Assembly (NCBI GenBank): GCA_041859095.1
Contig: JBHEKY010000024.1
Coordinates: 1 to 25,173 of the forward strand
From: UBA1422 sp041859095
GTDB lineage: Bacteria > Bacillota > Clostridia > Peptostreptococcales > Anaerovoracaceae
DNA length: 25,173 bases
Direction of reading: 5' to 3'
Position 1 is the first letter of the stretch. Each line of letters starts with the position of its first letter. The notes under the pieces are model-generated. The model made no database searches. It was not told the DNA's origin and saw only the letters and a list, made by a program, of their open reading frames with translations. A program made the translations under genes and the position numbers. Shown here one piece after another: positions 7,434 to 16,292 of the stretch.

Positions 7434-8265
7434 TATTGAACAGCAATTTGGCTTTAGGCTTTCCAAAAGTCTGGGCCAGAATTTTCTAATAGACAAAAAC
7501 ATTCGCGACAAAATAGTGGAAGGATCTTTGATTGGCCCGGAGGATCTGGTTATTGAAATCGGTCCGGGTGTTGGAGTTCTGACCCAGCTTCTGGCAGAAC
7601 ATGCCAGGCAGGTCATTGCCATCGAAATTGACAAAGCCTTAATACCCGTTCTAAAGGAAACCTTGGCGGATTATCCAAATGCAGAAGCAATTAACGAAGA
7701 TGTGCTACGATGCGACCTGAACAAGCTGATCGCCACTCATCGACCGAAAGGTGCCGTGCGGTTTGTAGGGAATTTACCCTACTACATCACTACACCCATA
7801 ATCATGAAAATACTGGAAGACCGAGTTCCGGCCGACAGCATTACAGTAATGGTCCAAAAGGAAGTAGCGGATCGACTATCGGCAACCCCTGGAAATAAGA
7901 CATACGGTGCCATCACCGTGGCGGTACAATACTATTGCAATGTGACAAAAGTGGTATCCGCACCCAGGGAGGTGTTTTATCCAAGACCGAATGTTGACTC
8001 TACCGTCATAAGGCTGGATATTCGAAAAGAATGTCCAGTCAAACTATTGGACGAAGCCGTTTTTTTTGCTGTGGTAAAAGCTGGATTTGGGCAACGGAGG
8101 AAGACGTTGCACAATGCGTTAACCGGCATCTATAGTATGGACAAGGCGCAAACAGGTTGCATCATAGAAAAGTCCGGCATTGATCCGGGACGTCGCGCGG
8201 AAACGTTAGACATGGATGAGTTCGCGTTATTGGCAAATAACATCGTTAAGGAAGTAAGAGAATGA
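7402..8265 (+). CDS. rsmA: 16S rRNA (adenine1518-N6/adenine1519-N6)-dimethyltransferase
   Basis: RsmA (KsgA) dimethylates two adenines in helix 45 of 16S rRNA, a late step in 30S assembly, using S-adenosylmethionine. The 287-residue protein has SLGQNFLID near the N-terminus, the SAM-binding motif VIEIGPGVGVLTQLLAE (about 50-66), the acidic IAIEID, and the catalytic NLPYYIT (about 124-130). The C-terminal half contains FYPRPNVDSTVIRL and FGQRRKTLHNAL, both typical. An AAGGAAG sequence 6 bases before the ATG supports this start even though it lies inside rnmV. Its stop overlaps the next gene as ATGA. Confidence 0.97.
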   Translation: MKLYTTSAIHDIEQQFGFRLSKSLGQNFLIDKNIRDKIVEGSLIGPEDLVIEIGPGVGVLTQLLAEHARQVIAIEIDKALIPVLKETLADYPNAEAINEDVLRCDLNKLIATHRPKGAVRFVGNLPYYITTPIIMKILEDRVPADSITVMVQKEVADRLSATPGNKTYGAITVAVQYYCNVTKVVSAPREVFYPRPNVDSTVIRLDIRKECPVKLLDEAVFFAVVKAGFGQRRKTLHNALTGIYSMDKAQTGCIIEKSGIDPGRRAETLDMDEFALLANNIVKEVRE

Positions 8266-10238
8266 GCAAAGCAAAAGAGTTCTATCTGAAATATTTTCAC
8301 AATGCCCTGGGATTTAGTGTTGCATTGGCATTGGCATTGAATTTTGCCATTGAGTCTTTTTCCCGAAAAGGAATTGCCCCGGCATTTGTTTTCATGAATG
8401 ACCATACCTTGGTATTCCTATATAATGCCTTTATTATCTTTGCAATATTGTCTATCGCCATTCTCTTTCGGCGACGTGTATTTATGTTTTCCTTACTTGG
8501 AACCATACTATTGACCGGAGGTATCGTAAATTTCATCATCGTTTCTAAGCGAATGACCCCCTTTACAGTCTATGATGTAATGGTTGTCAAAGAAGGGCTT
8601 TCCATTGCTACAAATTATTTATCGAAAGTTCAAATCGGCCTCCTGATTGGAGGGTTGGTTTTACTGACTGCTGGGATTGTTTTATTGTGGCTGAAAGGTC
8701 CCAAGAAAAAAGAAAAAATTAATTGGATTCGAAATTTAGTGATTTTTTTTATTATCGTTACGTCGGCAGCCGGCGTGACAAATCTTGCGGCCAAGGCCAA
8801 TATTGTCGATACTTATTTTCCTAACCTAGCCTACGGGTACAGGGACAATGGATTTGTGTACTGCTTTTTGAACACTTGGCTGAATACGGGAATTTCCAAA
8901 CCGGATAACTACTCAAAAGAGAGCATTCAATCGATCTTTTCGGAGGAAGATTTCGCAAACCTTGTTGCGGCGAAAGGGGAAGATGGGTCCGGAGATCATC
9001 CGAATATCATCTTTCTACAGCTGGAGTCTTTTATGGATCCCGAAACCGTGCAGGGCCTGGGCTTTTCTGACGATGCCATCCCAAATTTCAGAAAACTGAT
9101 GGAGAATTATTCCTCCGGGACATTGGAAACTCCAGTAGTCGGAGCTGGAACAGCGAATGTGGAATTTGAAGTGATGACCGGGATGAGTGTCAAGTTTTTT
9201 GGACCGGGAGAATACCCCCACAAAGGAGTTTTGCTGGAAGAAACTTGTGAAAGCATAGCTTATGATTTAAAGCTTGCCGGCTATTCCGCCCATGCCATTC
9301 ATGATCACAGAGGTGCATTTTACGAAAGAAATATTGTGTTCGGCCATTTGGGATTTGATTCTTTCACTTCCCTAGAATATATGAATAATGTGAGCAAAAC
9401 ACCAAAAAATTGGGCGAAGGACTTCGTGCTAACTCAACAAGTTATGGATGCATTAGAATCAACAGAAGGCCCGGACTACGTCTATACCATATCGGTACAA
9501 GGTCATGGAGACTATCCCACGGAGCAGGTGTTGGAGAATCCGGCGATTACAGTCGTTAATGCCGCCACTCCTGAGCTGAAGTGGACATGGGAGTACTACA
9601 TTAATCAACTGTATGAAATGGATCAGTTTGTTGGGGAGTTCATTGAGCAAATGGATGCTTTGAACGAAGATGTGGTGGTGGTTTTATACGGTGATCACTT
9701 GCCTGCCATCAGTGCCATCAGTGATGAAACTCTCAGCGGTCGAAGTATGTATCAGACGGATTATGTAATCTGGAGCAACTTCCGAATGAAAGAAGAAGAT
9801 AAAGCGCTTACCACCTATCAGCTTTCATCTTATGTACTGGACAAATTGGATATGCATCAGGGAACCTTGGTAGCCTACCACCAGAAATACAGAGACAGTA
9901 GCACCTACTTACAAGACTTGGAAGCCCTTCAATATGACATGCTTTATGGAAATAAATACATTTATGACGGGGAAACACCTTTCAAAAAAGTTAACATGAA
10001 AATGGGTGTCAAGCCTATTACTGTGGATGAAATCATTCAGATCGGGGACAAGTATTACCTGAAAGGCCAAAACTTTACCGATTACAGCAAAATAAATCTG
10101 GATGGAAAAATTCTAAAAACCATTTATCTGTCGCCGACAGTGTTAGGACTTCTTGAAGAAGTGGACCCCCTTTCCATCGATAGGATGAAAGTCAGCCAGG
10201 TGGAGAAGAATGAAGAGATACTCAGCACGTCAGAATAA
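8262..10238 (+). CDS. LTA synthase family protein (membrane phosphoglycerol transferase/sulfatase fold)
   Basis: The 658-residue protein resembles lipoteichoic acid synthases and related enzymes that transfer glycerol phosphate outside the membrane. Five membrane segments are predicted (about 13-31, 47-69, 72-94, 123-144, 155-175), followed by an extracytoplasmic sulfatase-fold domain. Visible catalytic elements are Glu255 in FLQLESFMDP, the presumed nucleophile Thr297 in VGAGTANVEFE, and the metal-binding YGDHLPA later. The C-terminal 80 or so residues (with YYLKGQNFTDYSKINLDGK) form an extra small domain resembling an IPT-like fold; that is inference. The start forms an ATGA overlap with the rsmA stop. 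The exact polymer made cannot be told from sequence, and Clostridia often carry several paralogues. Confidence 0.85.
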   Translation: MSKAKEFYLKYFHNALGFSVALALALNFAIESFSRKGIAPAFVFMNDHTLVFLYNAFIIFAILSIAILFRRRVFMFSLLGTILLTGGIVNFIIVSKRMTPFTVYDVMVVKEGLSIATNYLSKVQIGLLIGGLVLLTAGIVLLWLKGPKKKEKINWIRNLVIFFIIVTSAAGVTNLAAKANIVDTYFPNLAYGYRDNGFVYCFLNTWLNTGISKPDNYSKESIQSIFSEEDFANLVAAKGEDGSGDHPNIIFLQLESFMDPETVQGLGFSDDAIPNFRKLMENYSSGTLETPVVGAGTANVEFEVMTGMSVKFFGPGEYPHKGVLLEETCESIAYDLKLAGYSAHAIHDHRGAFYERNIVFGHLGFDSFTSLEYMNNVSKTPKNWAKDFVLTQQVMDALESTEGPDYVYTISVQGHGDYPTEQVLENPAITVVNAATPELKWTWEYYINQLYEMDQFVGEFIEQMDALNEDVVVVLYGDHLPAISAISDETLSGRSMYQTDYVIWSNFRMKEEDKALTTYQLSSYVLDKLDMHQGTLVAYHQKYRDSSTYLQDLEALQYDMLYGNKYIYDGETPFKKVNMKMGVKPITVDEIIQIGDKYYLKGQNFTDYSKINLDGKILKTIYLSPTVLGLLEEVDPLSIDRMKVSQVEKNEEILSTSE

Positions 10239-10265
10239 CCGTTGCCAAACACGGAGGCGTTAACC

Positions 10266-10808
10266 ATGAAAACCATTGAAACGAAAAGATTGATTCTCAC
10301 GGATTGGAGAGAGATAGACGCAGCTCAACTTTTTCAACTGGCGAAGAATCCAAATGTGGGACCTCACGCAGGATGGAAACCCCATGCCGATGTTGCGGAA
10401 TCCCTGGAAGTTATTCAAACCCTGTTCCTGCCCAGCTTAGTATGGAAAATCACGGATAAAGTTACAGGAACAATGGTTGGAAGTCTGGGTCTTGAAACGG
10501 ATCGGTTTCGCCCAGGTATTGCCAGCAAAGAATTGGGATACTGGATTGCGGAAAATTTCTGGGGGCAGGGCCTTGCAACAGAAGCTTGTCAGGCAGCGCT
10601 CCAATACGGCTTTGAAGAATTGAAGTTAGATATTGTCGGGATTTGCACCGGTCCCCATAACCTGCGATCCCAACGTGTCATCGAAAAGTTGGGATTCACC
10701 TATGAAGGAACCCACCGACATTGCTACAAAATATACGATGGCACCATTCGGGATTCTCTGACCTATAGTATGACAAAGACGGAGTGGATTGAAAAGAGCC
10801 ACGAATAA
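10266..10808 (+). CDS. GNAT family N-acetyltransferase, RimJ/RimL-like
   Basis: This 180-residue protein belongs to the acetyl-CoA dependent GNAT family, of the RimJ/RimL-like type (opening TIETKRLILTDWREIDAAQL). The acetyl-CoA binding region is LGYWIAENFWGQGLATEACQ, with the Q/RxxGxG/A-type loop GQGLAT, and the later NLRSQRVIEKLGFTYEGTHR is also typical. The substrate cannot be told; related proteins acetylate protein N-termini, polyamines or drugs. A longer frame from a TTG at 10242 is open, but the ATG at 10266 has a CGGAGG site 9 bases upstream and starts where the family does. It is the last gene of the rightward run. Confidence 0.88.
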   Translation: MKTIETKRLILTDWREIDAAQLFQLAKNPNVGPHAGWKPHADVAESLEVIQTLFLPSLVWKITDKVTGTMVGSLGLETDRFRPGIASKELGYWIAENFWGQGLATEACQAALQYGFEELKLDIVGICTGPHNLRSQRVIEKLGFTYEGTHRHCYKIYDGTIRDSLTYSMTKTEWIEKSHE

Positions 10809-10809
10809 A

Positions 10810-10857
10810 GCAAACAAAAGAAGCCTCAGCACATATCAGGGCTTCTTTTTTGTTTGC
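10810..10857. terminator. Bidirectional intrinsic terminator between GNAT gene and aro operon
   Basis: GCAAACAAAAGAAGCC pairs with GGCTTCTTTTTTGTTTGC around a loop of about 16 bases. A T-rich arm follows on the + strand, and a matching A/T tract serves the - strand. It lies between two convergent units and overlaps the last base of the aroE/aroK stop. Confidence 0.88.
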
Positions 10858-12092
10858 TATTTTGACACTTCGACCAACTCTAACAGGACTTTGATAAAAG
10901 GACCTTGGTTTAAAACCATGGCATCCTGGTACTTTTCATAAATGGGCCTTCGGATTTTTTCCATTTCGATGAGGGCGGTCTCATTGGTAGAGAGGGGTCT
11001 CCCGTCCGTCGCCAGTTGGGCGATAGGGCGGTCAACAAAGACGATTTTACCATTCTGTCTTAAAGCCAGTGCATTTTTTGGGTGTAAAAGAATTCCGCCC
11101 CCGGTGGCGATGACCAGGCTGTTTTGTTTGCCGAATTCCATGGCAACTTGGGTTTCTAGGGTTCTAAAATGGGGTTCTCCATCCTGCAGGAAAATGTCAG
11201 GGATGGATTTGCCTGCTAGCCTGATAATTTCTTTGTCCAGATCTATAAAAGAACGATTCAACTTTTTTGCCAGTTTCTTTCCCAAGGTGCTTTTACCACT
11301 GCCCGGCATCCCGATGAGGACAATGTTTCGAAGCTCGGACTCCATTTCAGCAAGGATTCGATCCGTTTGCTGCAGCAGATCAGCTCGATCGGTGAACAAC
11401 TCGGCAGCACGCGTCGCCTGGGCTACCAGCATGGGCAATCCACCGGAGCATGGGATGCCCAGCTCCCGGGCTTCCATCATTAGGACAGTGGCAAACGGAT
11501 TATAGATGACATCCAGCACACCAACGCATTTTGGAAAGTCGACAAGCCGAAGGAGGGTCTCTAAATTATTGGGAAAGGTACCCACAGGAGTTGTGTTGAC
11601 GATGATTTCAGCATCCCGCGGCAGATTGTCATACGAAATGGTTCGAATGCCATCAACGGTTTTTGGATTTCTTTCTGCCACAATGATTTCACCTGCTCCT
11701 AAATCACGGATTAAGGCCCTCGCTGTTCGGCTGGTGCCTCCGCCCCCTAAAATCAGAACTTTTTTGCCTTCAAAGGAAATACCGGCACGCTTGGCTGCGA
11801 AGGATAACCCATGGTAATCGGTATTTGTGCCGTGGAGTTGGCCGGCCTTGAAATACAAAGTATTGATGGCTCCGATGACCATGGCTTCCGAGTCGATGAC
11901 GTCACAGAATTCAGATACGACTGTTTTATATGGAATGGTGACGTTCAAGCCTGCAAAGTTTCTGTTTGACAAAAAATCCCCTACCTGGTCCGGAGGTATG
12001 GGAAATAATTCATAGGAATACAAACCTAGTTTTTCGTGAATGATTTTGGAATAACTATGGGACAGATGTTCGCCCAACAAACCGTATTTCAT
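10857..12092 (-). CDS. Bifunctional shikimate dehydrogenase / shikimate kinase (AroE-AroK fusion)
   Basis: Two shikimate pathway enzymes are joined in one 411-residue frame. Residues 1 to about 250 are AroE, reducing 3-dehydroshikimate with NADPH: LNVTIPYK (catalytic Lys56), NTDYHG (Asp92), the nucleotide loop GGGGTSRTA (116-124), NTTPVG and DVIYNP. Residues from about 254 are AroK, phosphorylating shikimate: Walker A GMPGSGKST (261-269), DLDKEI, FRTLE, ATGGGI and the lid region DGRPL. No stop or frameshift separates the parts, and no separate aroK start is needed. Both halves keep their key residues, so both should be active. The ATG overlaps the aroC stop as ATGA. The two reactions are consecutive in the pathway, so the fusion joins neighbouring steps. 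Confidence 0.95.
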   Translation of the reverse strand: MKYGLLGEHLSHSYSKIIHEKLGLYSYELFPIPPDQVGDFLSNRNFAGLNVTIPYKTVVSEFCDVIDSEAMVIGAINTLYFKAGQLHGTNTDYHGLSFAAKRAGISFEGKKVLILGGGGTSRTARALIRDLGAGEIIVAERNPKTVDGIRTISYDNLPRDAEIIVNTTPVGTFPNNLETLLRLVDFPKCVGVLDVIYNPFATVLMMEARELGIPCSGGLPMLVAQATRAAELFTDRADLLQQTDRILAEMESELRNIVLIGMPGSGKSTLGKKLAKKLNRSFIDLDKEIIRLAGKSIPDIFLQDGEPHFRTLETQVAMEFGKQNSLVIATGGGILLHPKNALALRQNGKIVFVDRPIAQLATDGRPLSTNETALIEMEKIRRPIYEKYQDAMVLNQGPFIKVLLELVEVSK

Positions 12093-13153
12093 AGGTTGGT
12101 CCTTTCCATGAGCAAGTCCAAAAGCCCAATGGCAATCGCCGCTTCCACCACTGGTACCGCCCGAAGTACAATACAGGGGTCATGTCGCCCGGTCACCTGA
12201 AGAATTTCCGGTTCAAGGGTGGTCAGGTTCACTGAGTTTTGTTCCATAGCTATGGAAGGCGTTGGTTTGAAAGCCACACGGAGAATCAAAGGCATGCCGG
12301 AGGTGATGCCTCCCAGAATACCCCCGTGATGATTGGTCATTGTGCGAACTTGGCGGTTTTCAACAATAAATGGATCATTGTTTTCAGAGCCTTTTAATAT
12401 GCTGGCCGCGAATCCGGTCCCGAATTCGACTCCTTTGACCCCAGGGATTCCAAAGAGAACAGGAGATAGAACGCTTTCAACACCATCGAACATGGCACCG
12501 CCCAGTCCGGCAGGTACTCCGATGGCGCAAGCTTCCACAATACCTCCTACCGAATCGCCGCAGTTTTTGGCATCCAAGATCAAACGCTGCATTTCTTCTC
12601 CGGATTCCGCGGAGATAACAGGAAAATCTGATCCGGCCAAAGCGCTCAGAAGTGGCTCTGGAATGTCTGTAGGTTCAAAGTACGTATCGTGTTTGCCTGC
12701 AATAGAAGCGATATGGGCACCTACCCGGATGCCTTGTTGCGCCAGAACCTGCATAGCTAACCCACCGGCAATACAAAGAGGTGCGGTCATTCTTCCAGAA
12801 AATGGGCCTCCGCCTGCCATATTGATTGAGTCCCCATATTTAATCGTCGCGGTATAATCCGCATGACCGGGTCGAGGCACCTGAATAATCTTCGCATAAT
12901 CTTCGGAACGAACATTAGTGTTTCGTATGAACAGCGTCAGTGGATTTGTGCTTTCCAGCTCTACCAAATCCGCTTCCTTGCGAGGGGTGGAAAAAGGGCT
13001 GTTCCCCGGCGCTCGTCGATTCATGAATCGTTGGAGTGTTTGGAGATCAGGGACAAACCCCTGAGGAAACCCTTCTAAGGTTACGCCAATCCGGTCTTCG
13101 TGGGAGCCGCCAAAGATGGTGACGCGGCAATGTTTTCCAAAGCTAGATTTCAT
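12089..13153 (-). CDS. aroC: Chorismate synthase
   Basis: AroC converts EPSP to chorismate using reduced FMN. The 354-residue protein shows the family segments FGKHCRVTIFGGSH near the N-terminus, RRAPGNSPFSTPRKE, VPRPGHADYTATIKYG, GGGPFSGRMTAP, HHGGILGGITSGMPLI and GRHDPCIVLRAVPVVEA. Both conserved active-site histidines (His18 and the one in PGHAD) are present. The usual N-terminal signature GESHG reads GGSHE, an uncommon variant. The frame is open further upstream to 13225, but GGGAGGAAAGATTA immediately before the ATG at 13153 gives a strong ribosome binding site and a normal family start. It overlaps the aroA end by 11 bases and the aroE/aroK start by 4. Confidence 0.96.
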   Translation of the reverse strand: MKSSFGKHCRVTIFGGSHEDRIGVTLEGFPQGFVPDLQTLQRFMNRRAPGNSPFSTPRKEADLVELESTNPLTLFIRNTNVRSEDYAKIIQVPRPGHADYTATIKYGDSINMAGGGPFSGRMTAPLCIAGGLAMQVLAQQGIRVGAHIASIAGKHDTYFEPTDIPEPLLSALAGSDFPVISAESGEEMQRLILDAKNCGDSVGGIVEACAIGVPAGLGGAMFDGVESVLSPVLFGIPGVKGVEFGTGFAASILKGSENNDPFIVENRQVRTMTNHHGGILGGITSGMPLILRVAFKPTPSIAMEQNSVNLTTLEPEILQVTGRHDPCIVLRAVPVVEAAIAIGLLDLLMERTNL

Positions 13154-14330
13154 TAATCTTTCCTCCCAACCCTTTGTAATCCCGGAAAAATCCGGGATAG
13201 GACTTGTTAACAGCTTCTGCACCAATTATGGTAACAGATTCGGCGCAGTTCGTAGCTGCAATGGCAGCGGCCATTACAATGCGATGGTCCCCACATCCGT
13301 CTACTGTTCCGCCACGAAGCATAGGCTTTCCACGGATAATCAACCCATCCGGTAATTCTTCCGCTTCACCACCTAAATCCCGAATCAGTCGTACTGTCGT
13401 TTCCAGACGGTCGCTTTCTTTCAGGCGGAGTCGCTCGGCATGATTGATGGTGATAATCCCAGGTCGCACTGCGGCCACGACGGCAAGAATGGGAATCAAG
13501 TCGGGGATCTGGGATCCATTGATGACGTTGGGAAAATCACGGAGTAGCTCTGATACAATCCGATCGCCTTGCAGCGAATCCTCAGAGAGTCCCTTACATG
13601 TGATCCGATTTCCAAAACCCACGTAATTGGCAGCCAGCCAAAAGGCGGCATTGGACCAGTCTCCTTCCGGAGTGGTATGGGCGAGGCATTGGTAATGCTG
13701 ACCGCCCGGTATCTTGTACTGCAGCAGGGCCTCACGTTGAAGGCCAAAGGTTCCTTCTTGAGTGGACACTTCTACCAGAATTCCTGCATCCATAAGAACT
13801 TGCAGTGTCATATCCACGTAGCCCTTGGATTCCAAAGGTGTTGTAAGCAGTATTTCACTGTCCCCTGGCAGGATAGGCAGTGCAAATAAAAGACCGGTGA
13901 TATATTGGGAACTGACGTCTCCTGGCAAATGATAGGATCCGCTTTGGAGCAAGCCGTTGACTTCAAGTTCGCCTTTTCCGATGTGAAAACGACACCCATG
14001 CCGCTCCATCTCTTCTTTGAGAGGAGACAGGGGGCGCTGAAGGAGCCTTCCTTCTCCCAGAAAACGGACGTGGCTCTTTTGGGCCATGGCAACAGGAAGA
14101 AGAAACCGAAGGGTAGAACCGCTTTCCCTGCAAGGGAGGACAGGATCATTTTCCTGAAGCGCCAACAGACAGGTGCGGGTGGCCTCCAGGTCTTCAGATG
14201 TTTCGGTGAGCTGCACTTGACCCGGCGGATCGGATAATGCGGAAGCAATTAAAAGCCGATGCCCGTGAGATTTGGAGGGAATAGCGAGCAGATTTCCACT
14301 TAAGGGTCCGGGTTGTATGATGATTTTCAT
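13143..14330 (-). CDS. aroA: 3-phosphoshikimate 1-carboxyvinyltransferase (EPSP synthase)
   Basis: AroA transfers the enolpyruvyl group of PEP to shikimate 3-phosphate. The 395-residue protein is somewhat shorter than the usual 420-440. Conserved segments are PSKSHGHRLLIASAL with Lys20, ESGSTLRFLLP, the shikimate-phosphate binding SSQYITGLLFALP, RLRLKESDRLE, GCGDHRIVMAAAIAA and SYPGFFRDYKGLGG. The sequence belongs to a divergent group: SGSTLRF replaces the more common NAGTALRF (which carries residues linked to glyphosate response), so inhibitor sensitivity cannot be assumed. The start overlaps the aroB stop as ATGA, showing translational coupling in the operon. Confidence 0.96.
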   Translation of the reverse strand: MKIIIQPGPLSGNLLAIPSKSHGHRLLIASALSDPPGQVQLTETSEDLEATRTCLLALQENDPVLPCRESGSTLRFLLPVAMAQKSHVRFLGEGRLLQRPLSPLKEEMERHGCRFHIGKGELEVNGLLQSGSYHLPGDVSSQYITGLLFALPILPGDSEILLTTPLESKGYVDMTLQVLMDAGILVEVSTQEGTFGLQREALLQYKIPGGQHYQCLAHTTPEGDWSNAAFWLAANYVGFGNRITCKGLSEDSLQGDRIVSELLRDFPNVINGSQIPDLIPILAVVAAVRPGIITINHAERLRLKESDRLETTVRLIRDLGGEAEELPDGLIIRGKPMLRGGTVDGCGDHRIVMAAAIAATNCAESVTIIGAEAVNKSYPGFFRDYKGLGGKINEI

Positions 14331-15412
14331 GGTTGCAACCCCGTTTCAATAAATGCGCTTAACTCGTCGATATCAATTGGTTTCAGAACGCCTTCCCCTT
14401 GTCGGAGAGGAATGACTAAATTGATTGTCTTGCCTTTCCGTTTCTTATCCCGGAGGGCAATCTCGGACAGAGTTTGAGCCGAGTAAGGCACTTCCAGTGA
14501 AAAGCCGAATTTATTCAAAGCATGAAGCAGCGGCGTGAGACAGTCTTCTTTGGACCAACCTCTTACCATGGCAGCCCTTGTGACAATGACCATCCCCTTG
14601 GCCACAGCCTGACCGTGGGAAACCGTATACCTGCTGGAAAGCTCGATAGCATGTCCGATGGTGTGTCCAAAATTTAATAATTGGCGTTGCGCCAAATCCT
14701 TTTCGTCTTCTTCTACTAGCTTCTGTTTCACCCCGATGGCACCGACGGCACACCGCTGGACGAAGTCATAAAGAACCTTGCCGGAGGGCAATCCGTTCCA
14801 GGGCGTATTTTGTAAATAGTCCAAAAGGCTTTTGTCTGCCATCATCCCGCACTTAATGGTTTCTGCCAGGCCATCCAAAAGCATTGATTCGCCTAACGTA
14901 TCCATGGTCATTGGGTCAAAAACCACCAGAGTGGGCTGCCAGAAAGTCCCGGCTAAGTTTTTGCCGGAAGTCAGGTTAACTCCCGTTTTGCCGCCAACGG
15001 AAGAATCCACGGCAGCAAGAAACGTGGTGGGAACCTGAACATAGCGGATTCCACGTAGATAGACGGATGCTGCGAACCCGGAAAGATCGCCAATCACACC
15101 GCCACCCAGCGCAATGACAACATCGGTTCTTGTAAACTCTTTTTCGGAAAGAAAATCTAACAACAGTCCAACAGAAACCAGACTCTTCGTGTGTTCTCCA
15201 GGAGAGAAAACCATTTTGTAAACACAAAAACCAGCCTCTTCCAATGAATCGGTTACAATATCGGAATACAAGATGTCTACGTTGTCTTCTGTGACAACAC
15301 ATATTTTGCAGGGTTTCAAAATGTCGGCACAGATGGTGCCCAGATTGGCCAGAGCGCCGGGTTCAGAAATCACTGTATAGGGTTGATGGGTATTGATAGT
15401 CAGAGGAATCAT
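14327..15412 (-). CDS. aroB: 3-dehydroquinate synthase
   Basis: AroB cyclises DAHP to 3-dehydroquinate using NAD and a divalent metal. The 361-residue protein carries the NAD loop ALGGGVIGDLSGFAAS (about 101-116), VQVPTTFLAAVDSSVGGKTG, AETIKCGMMAD and the metal-binding NFGHTIGHAIE and SHGQAVAKGM. The frame could start at 15439, but the ATG at 15412 is chosen because AAGGAGCAAAAA lies directly before it. It is 40 bases downstream of tyrA and overlaps aroA by 4 bases. No aroD or aroQ (dehydroquinate dehydratase), the next pathway step, appears in the window. Confidence 0.97.
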   Translation of the reverse strand: MIPLTINTHQPYTVISEPGALANLGTICADILKPCKICVVTEDNVDILYSDIVTDSLEEAGFCVYKMVFSPGEHTKSLVSVGLLLDFLSEKEFTRTDVVIALGGGVIGDLSGFAASVYLRGIRYVQVPTTFLAAVDSSVGGKTGVNLTSGKNLAGTFWQPTLVVFDPMTMDTLGESMLLDGLAETIKCGMMADKSLLDYLQNTPWNGLPSGKVLYDFVQRCAVGAIGVKQKLVEEDEKDLAQRQLLNFGHTIGHAIELSSRYTVSHGQAVAKGMVIVTRAAMVRGWSKEDCLTPLLHALNKFGFSLEVPYSAQTLSEIALRDKKRKGKTINLVIPLRQGEGVLKPIDIDELSAFIETGLQP

Positions 15413-15452
15413 TTTTTGCTCCTTTTCAATCCGGTGCAATGACGTAGGACGT

Positions 15453-16292
15453 TTAGAAAAACTCTTTGTCGATGATCTCTTTCTTTATTCTACCATCTCG
15501 AAGGAGCTGTCGCAATGTCTCTTGATTGCCACTTGCAATCGCATCACGATATTCGGTCAATCGTTTGGTCATCGCAGAAAGTTCATTGACGAGAAATTCC
15601 GGATTGTCCATAAATAATTCGGTCCACATATCTTCGTTGAGCTTGGCAACGCGGGACATATCCCAATAACTACCGGCTGAATATCCCTGATGTCCTTTGG
15701 CGGCATCGCTACGGATATAGGCACCGGATATCACATGGGGTAATTGGGAAGTGAAGGCGATCATCCGGTCGTGCTCTCTTGGGGTAGACATCTGAATCAT
15801 GGTGAAACCGATAGCCTTGCACAGGTTACGAATCAATTCGATGTCTTCAATTCGAGTATCTTTGGCAGGAACGAGAATCATAGATGCCTTGTCGAACAGT
15901 GCTTTTTTGGAATACTCAAAGCCGGAATGCTCAATGCCGGCCATAGGGTGACCGCCCATGAAGACAAAACCGTTTTCTTGGGCGATGGGTTCCAACGCGG
16001 AGCAGACCACTTCTTTGACGCCGCAGCAGTCCAGAACAATAGCACCTTTTTTGAAGAGGTTCGCATGGGATTTTACATATTCAATGGTTGCTTCAGGATA
16101 CAAGGCTACCACAACCACATCGCATTCTGGCAACATTTCGTCGGTTAGTACATCTTCAATGGCATTTACTAGCTTGGCTTTTTGACTGACGGTTTCGTTG
16201 ATGTCGTATCCATAAACGGTATGATCCGTATTCTGATTCAGAGCTTTGGCCATGGATCCGCCGACCAGCCCCAGTCCGATGACTCCTATCAT
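15453..16292 (-). CDS. tyrA: Prephenate dehydrogenase
   Basis: TyrA oxidatively decarboxylates prephenate to 4-hydroxyphenylpyruvate, the Tyr branch step. The 279-residue protein begins with an NAD-binding loop MIGVIGLGLVGGSMA (Gly6, 8, 11). The family signature GGHPMAGIEHSGF contains catalytic His115, and SQLPHVISGAY and HQGYSAGSYWDMSRVA occur in the helical C-terminal domain. There is no ACT domain, so feedback by tyrosine through that route is not expected. AAGGAGAAACCAA precedes the ATG, which overlaps the aroF stop as ATGA. Placement right behind aroF, under a Tyr/Phe-codon leader, fits control by aromatic amino acid supply. Confidence 0.95.
   Translation of the reverse strand: MIGVIGLGLVGGSMAKALNQNTDHTVYGYDINETVSQKAKLVNAIEDVLTDEMLPECDVVVVALYPEATIEYVKSHANLFKKGAIVLDCCGVKEVVCSALEPIAQENGFVFMGGHPMAGIEHSGFEYSKKALFDKASMILVPAKDTRIEDIELIRNLCKAIGFTMIQMSTPREHDRMIAFTSQLPHVISGAYIRSDAAKGHQGYSAGSYWDMSRVAKLNEDMWTELFMDNPEFLVNELSAMTKRLTEYRDAIASGNQETLRQLLRDGRIKKEIIDKEFF

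Noticed and set aside
10942..11505. Long + strand open frames opposite the aro genes
   Set aside because: They are antisense to genes with clear family matches, have no ribosome binding sites and show no recognisable motifs.
13154..13225. Longer start for aroC at 13225
   Set aside because: A strong GGGAGGAAA site precedes 13153, and the added residues lie inside the aroA coding end and do not resemble chorismate synthase.
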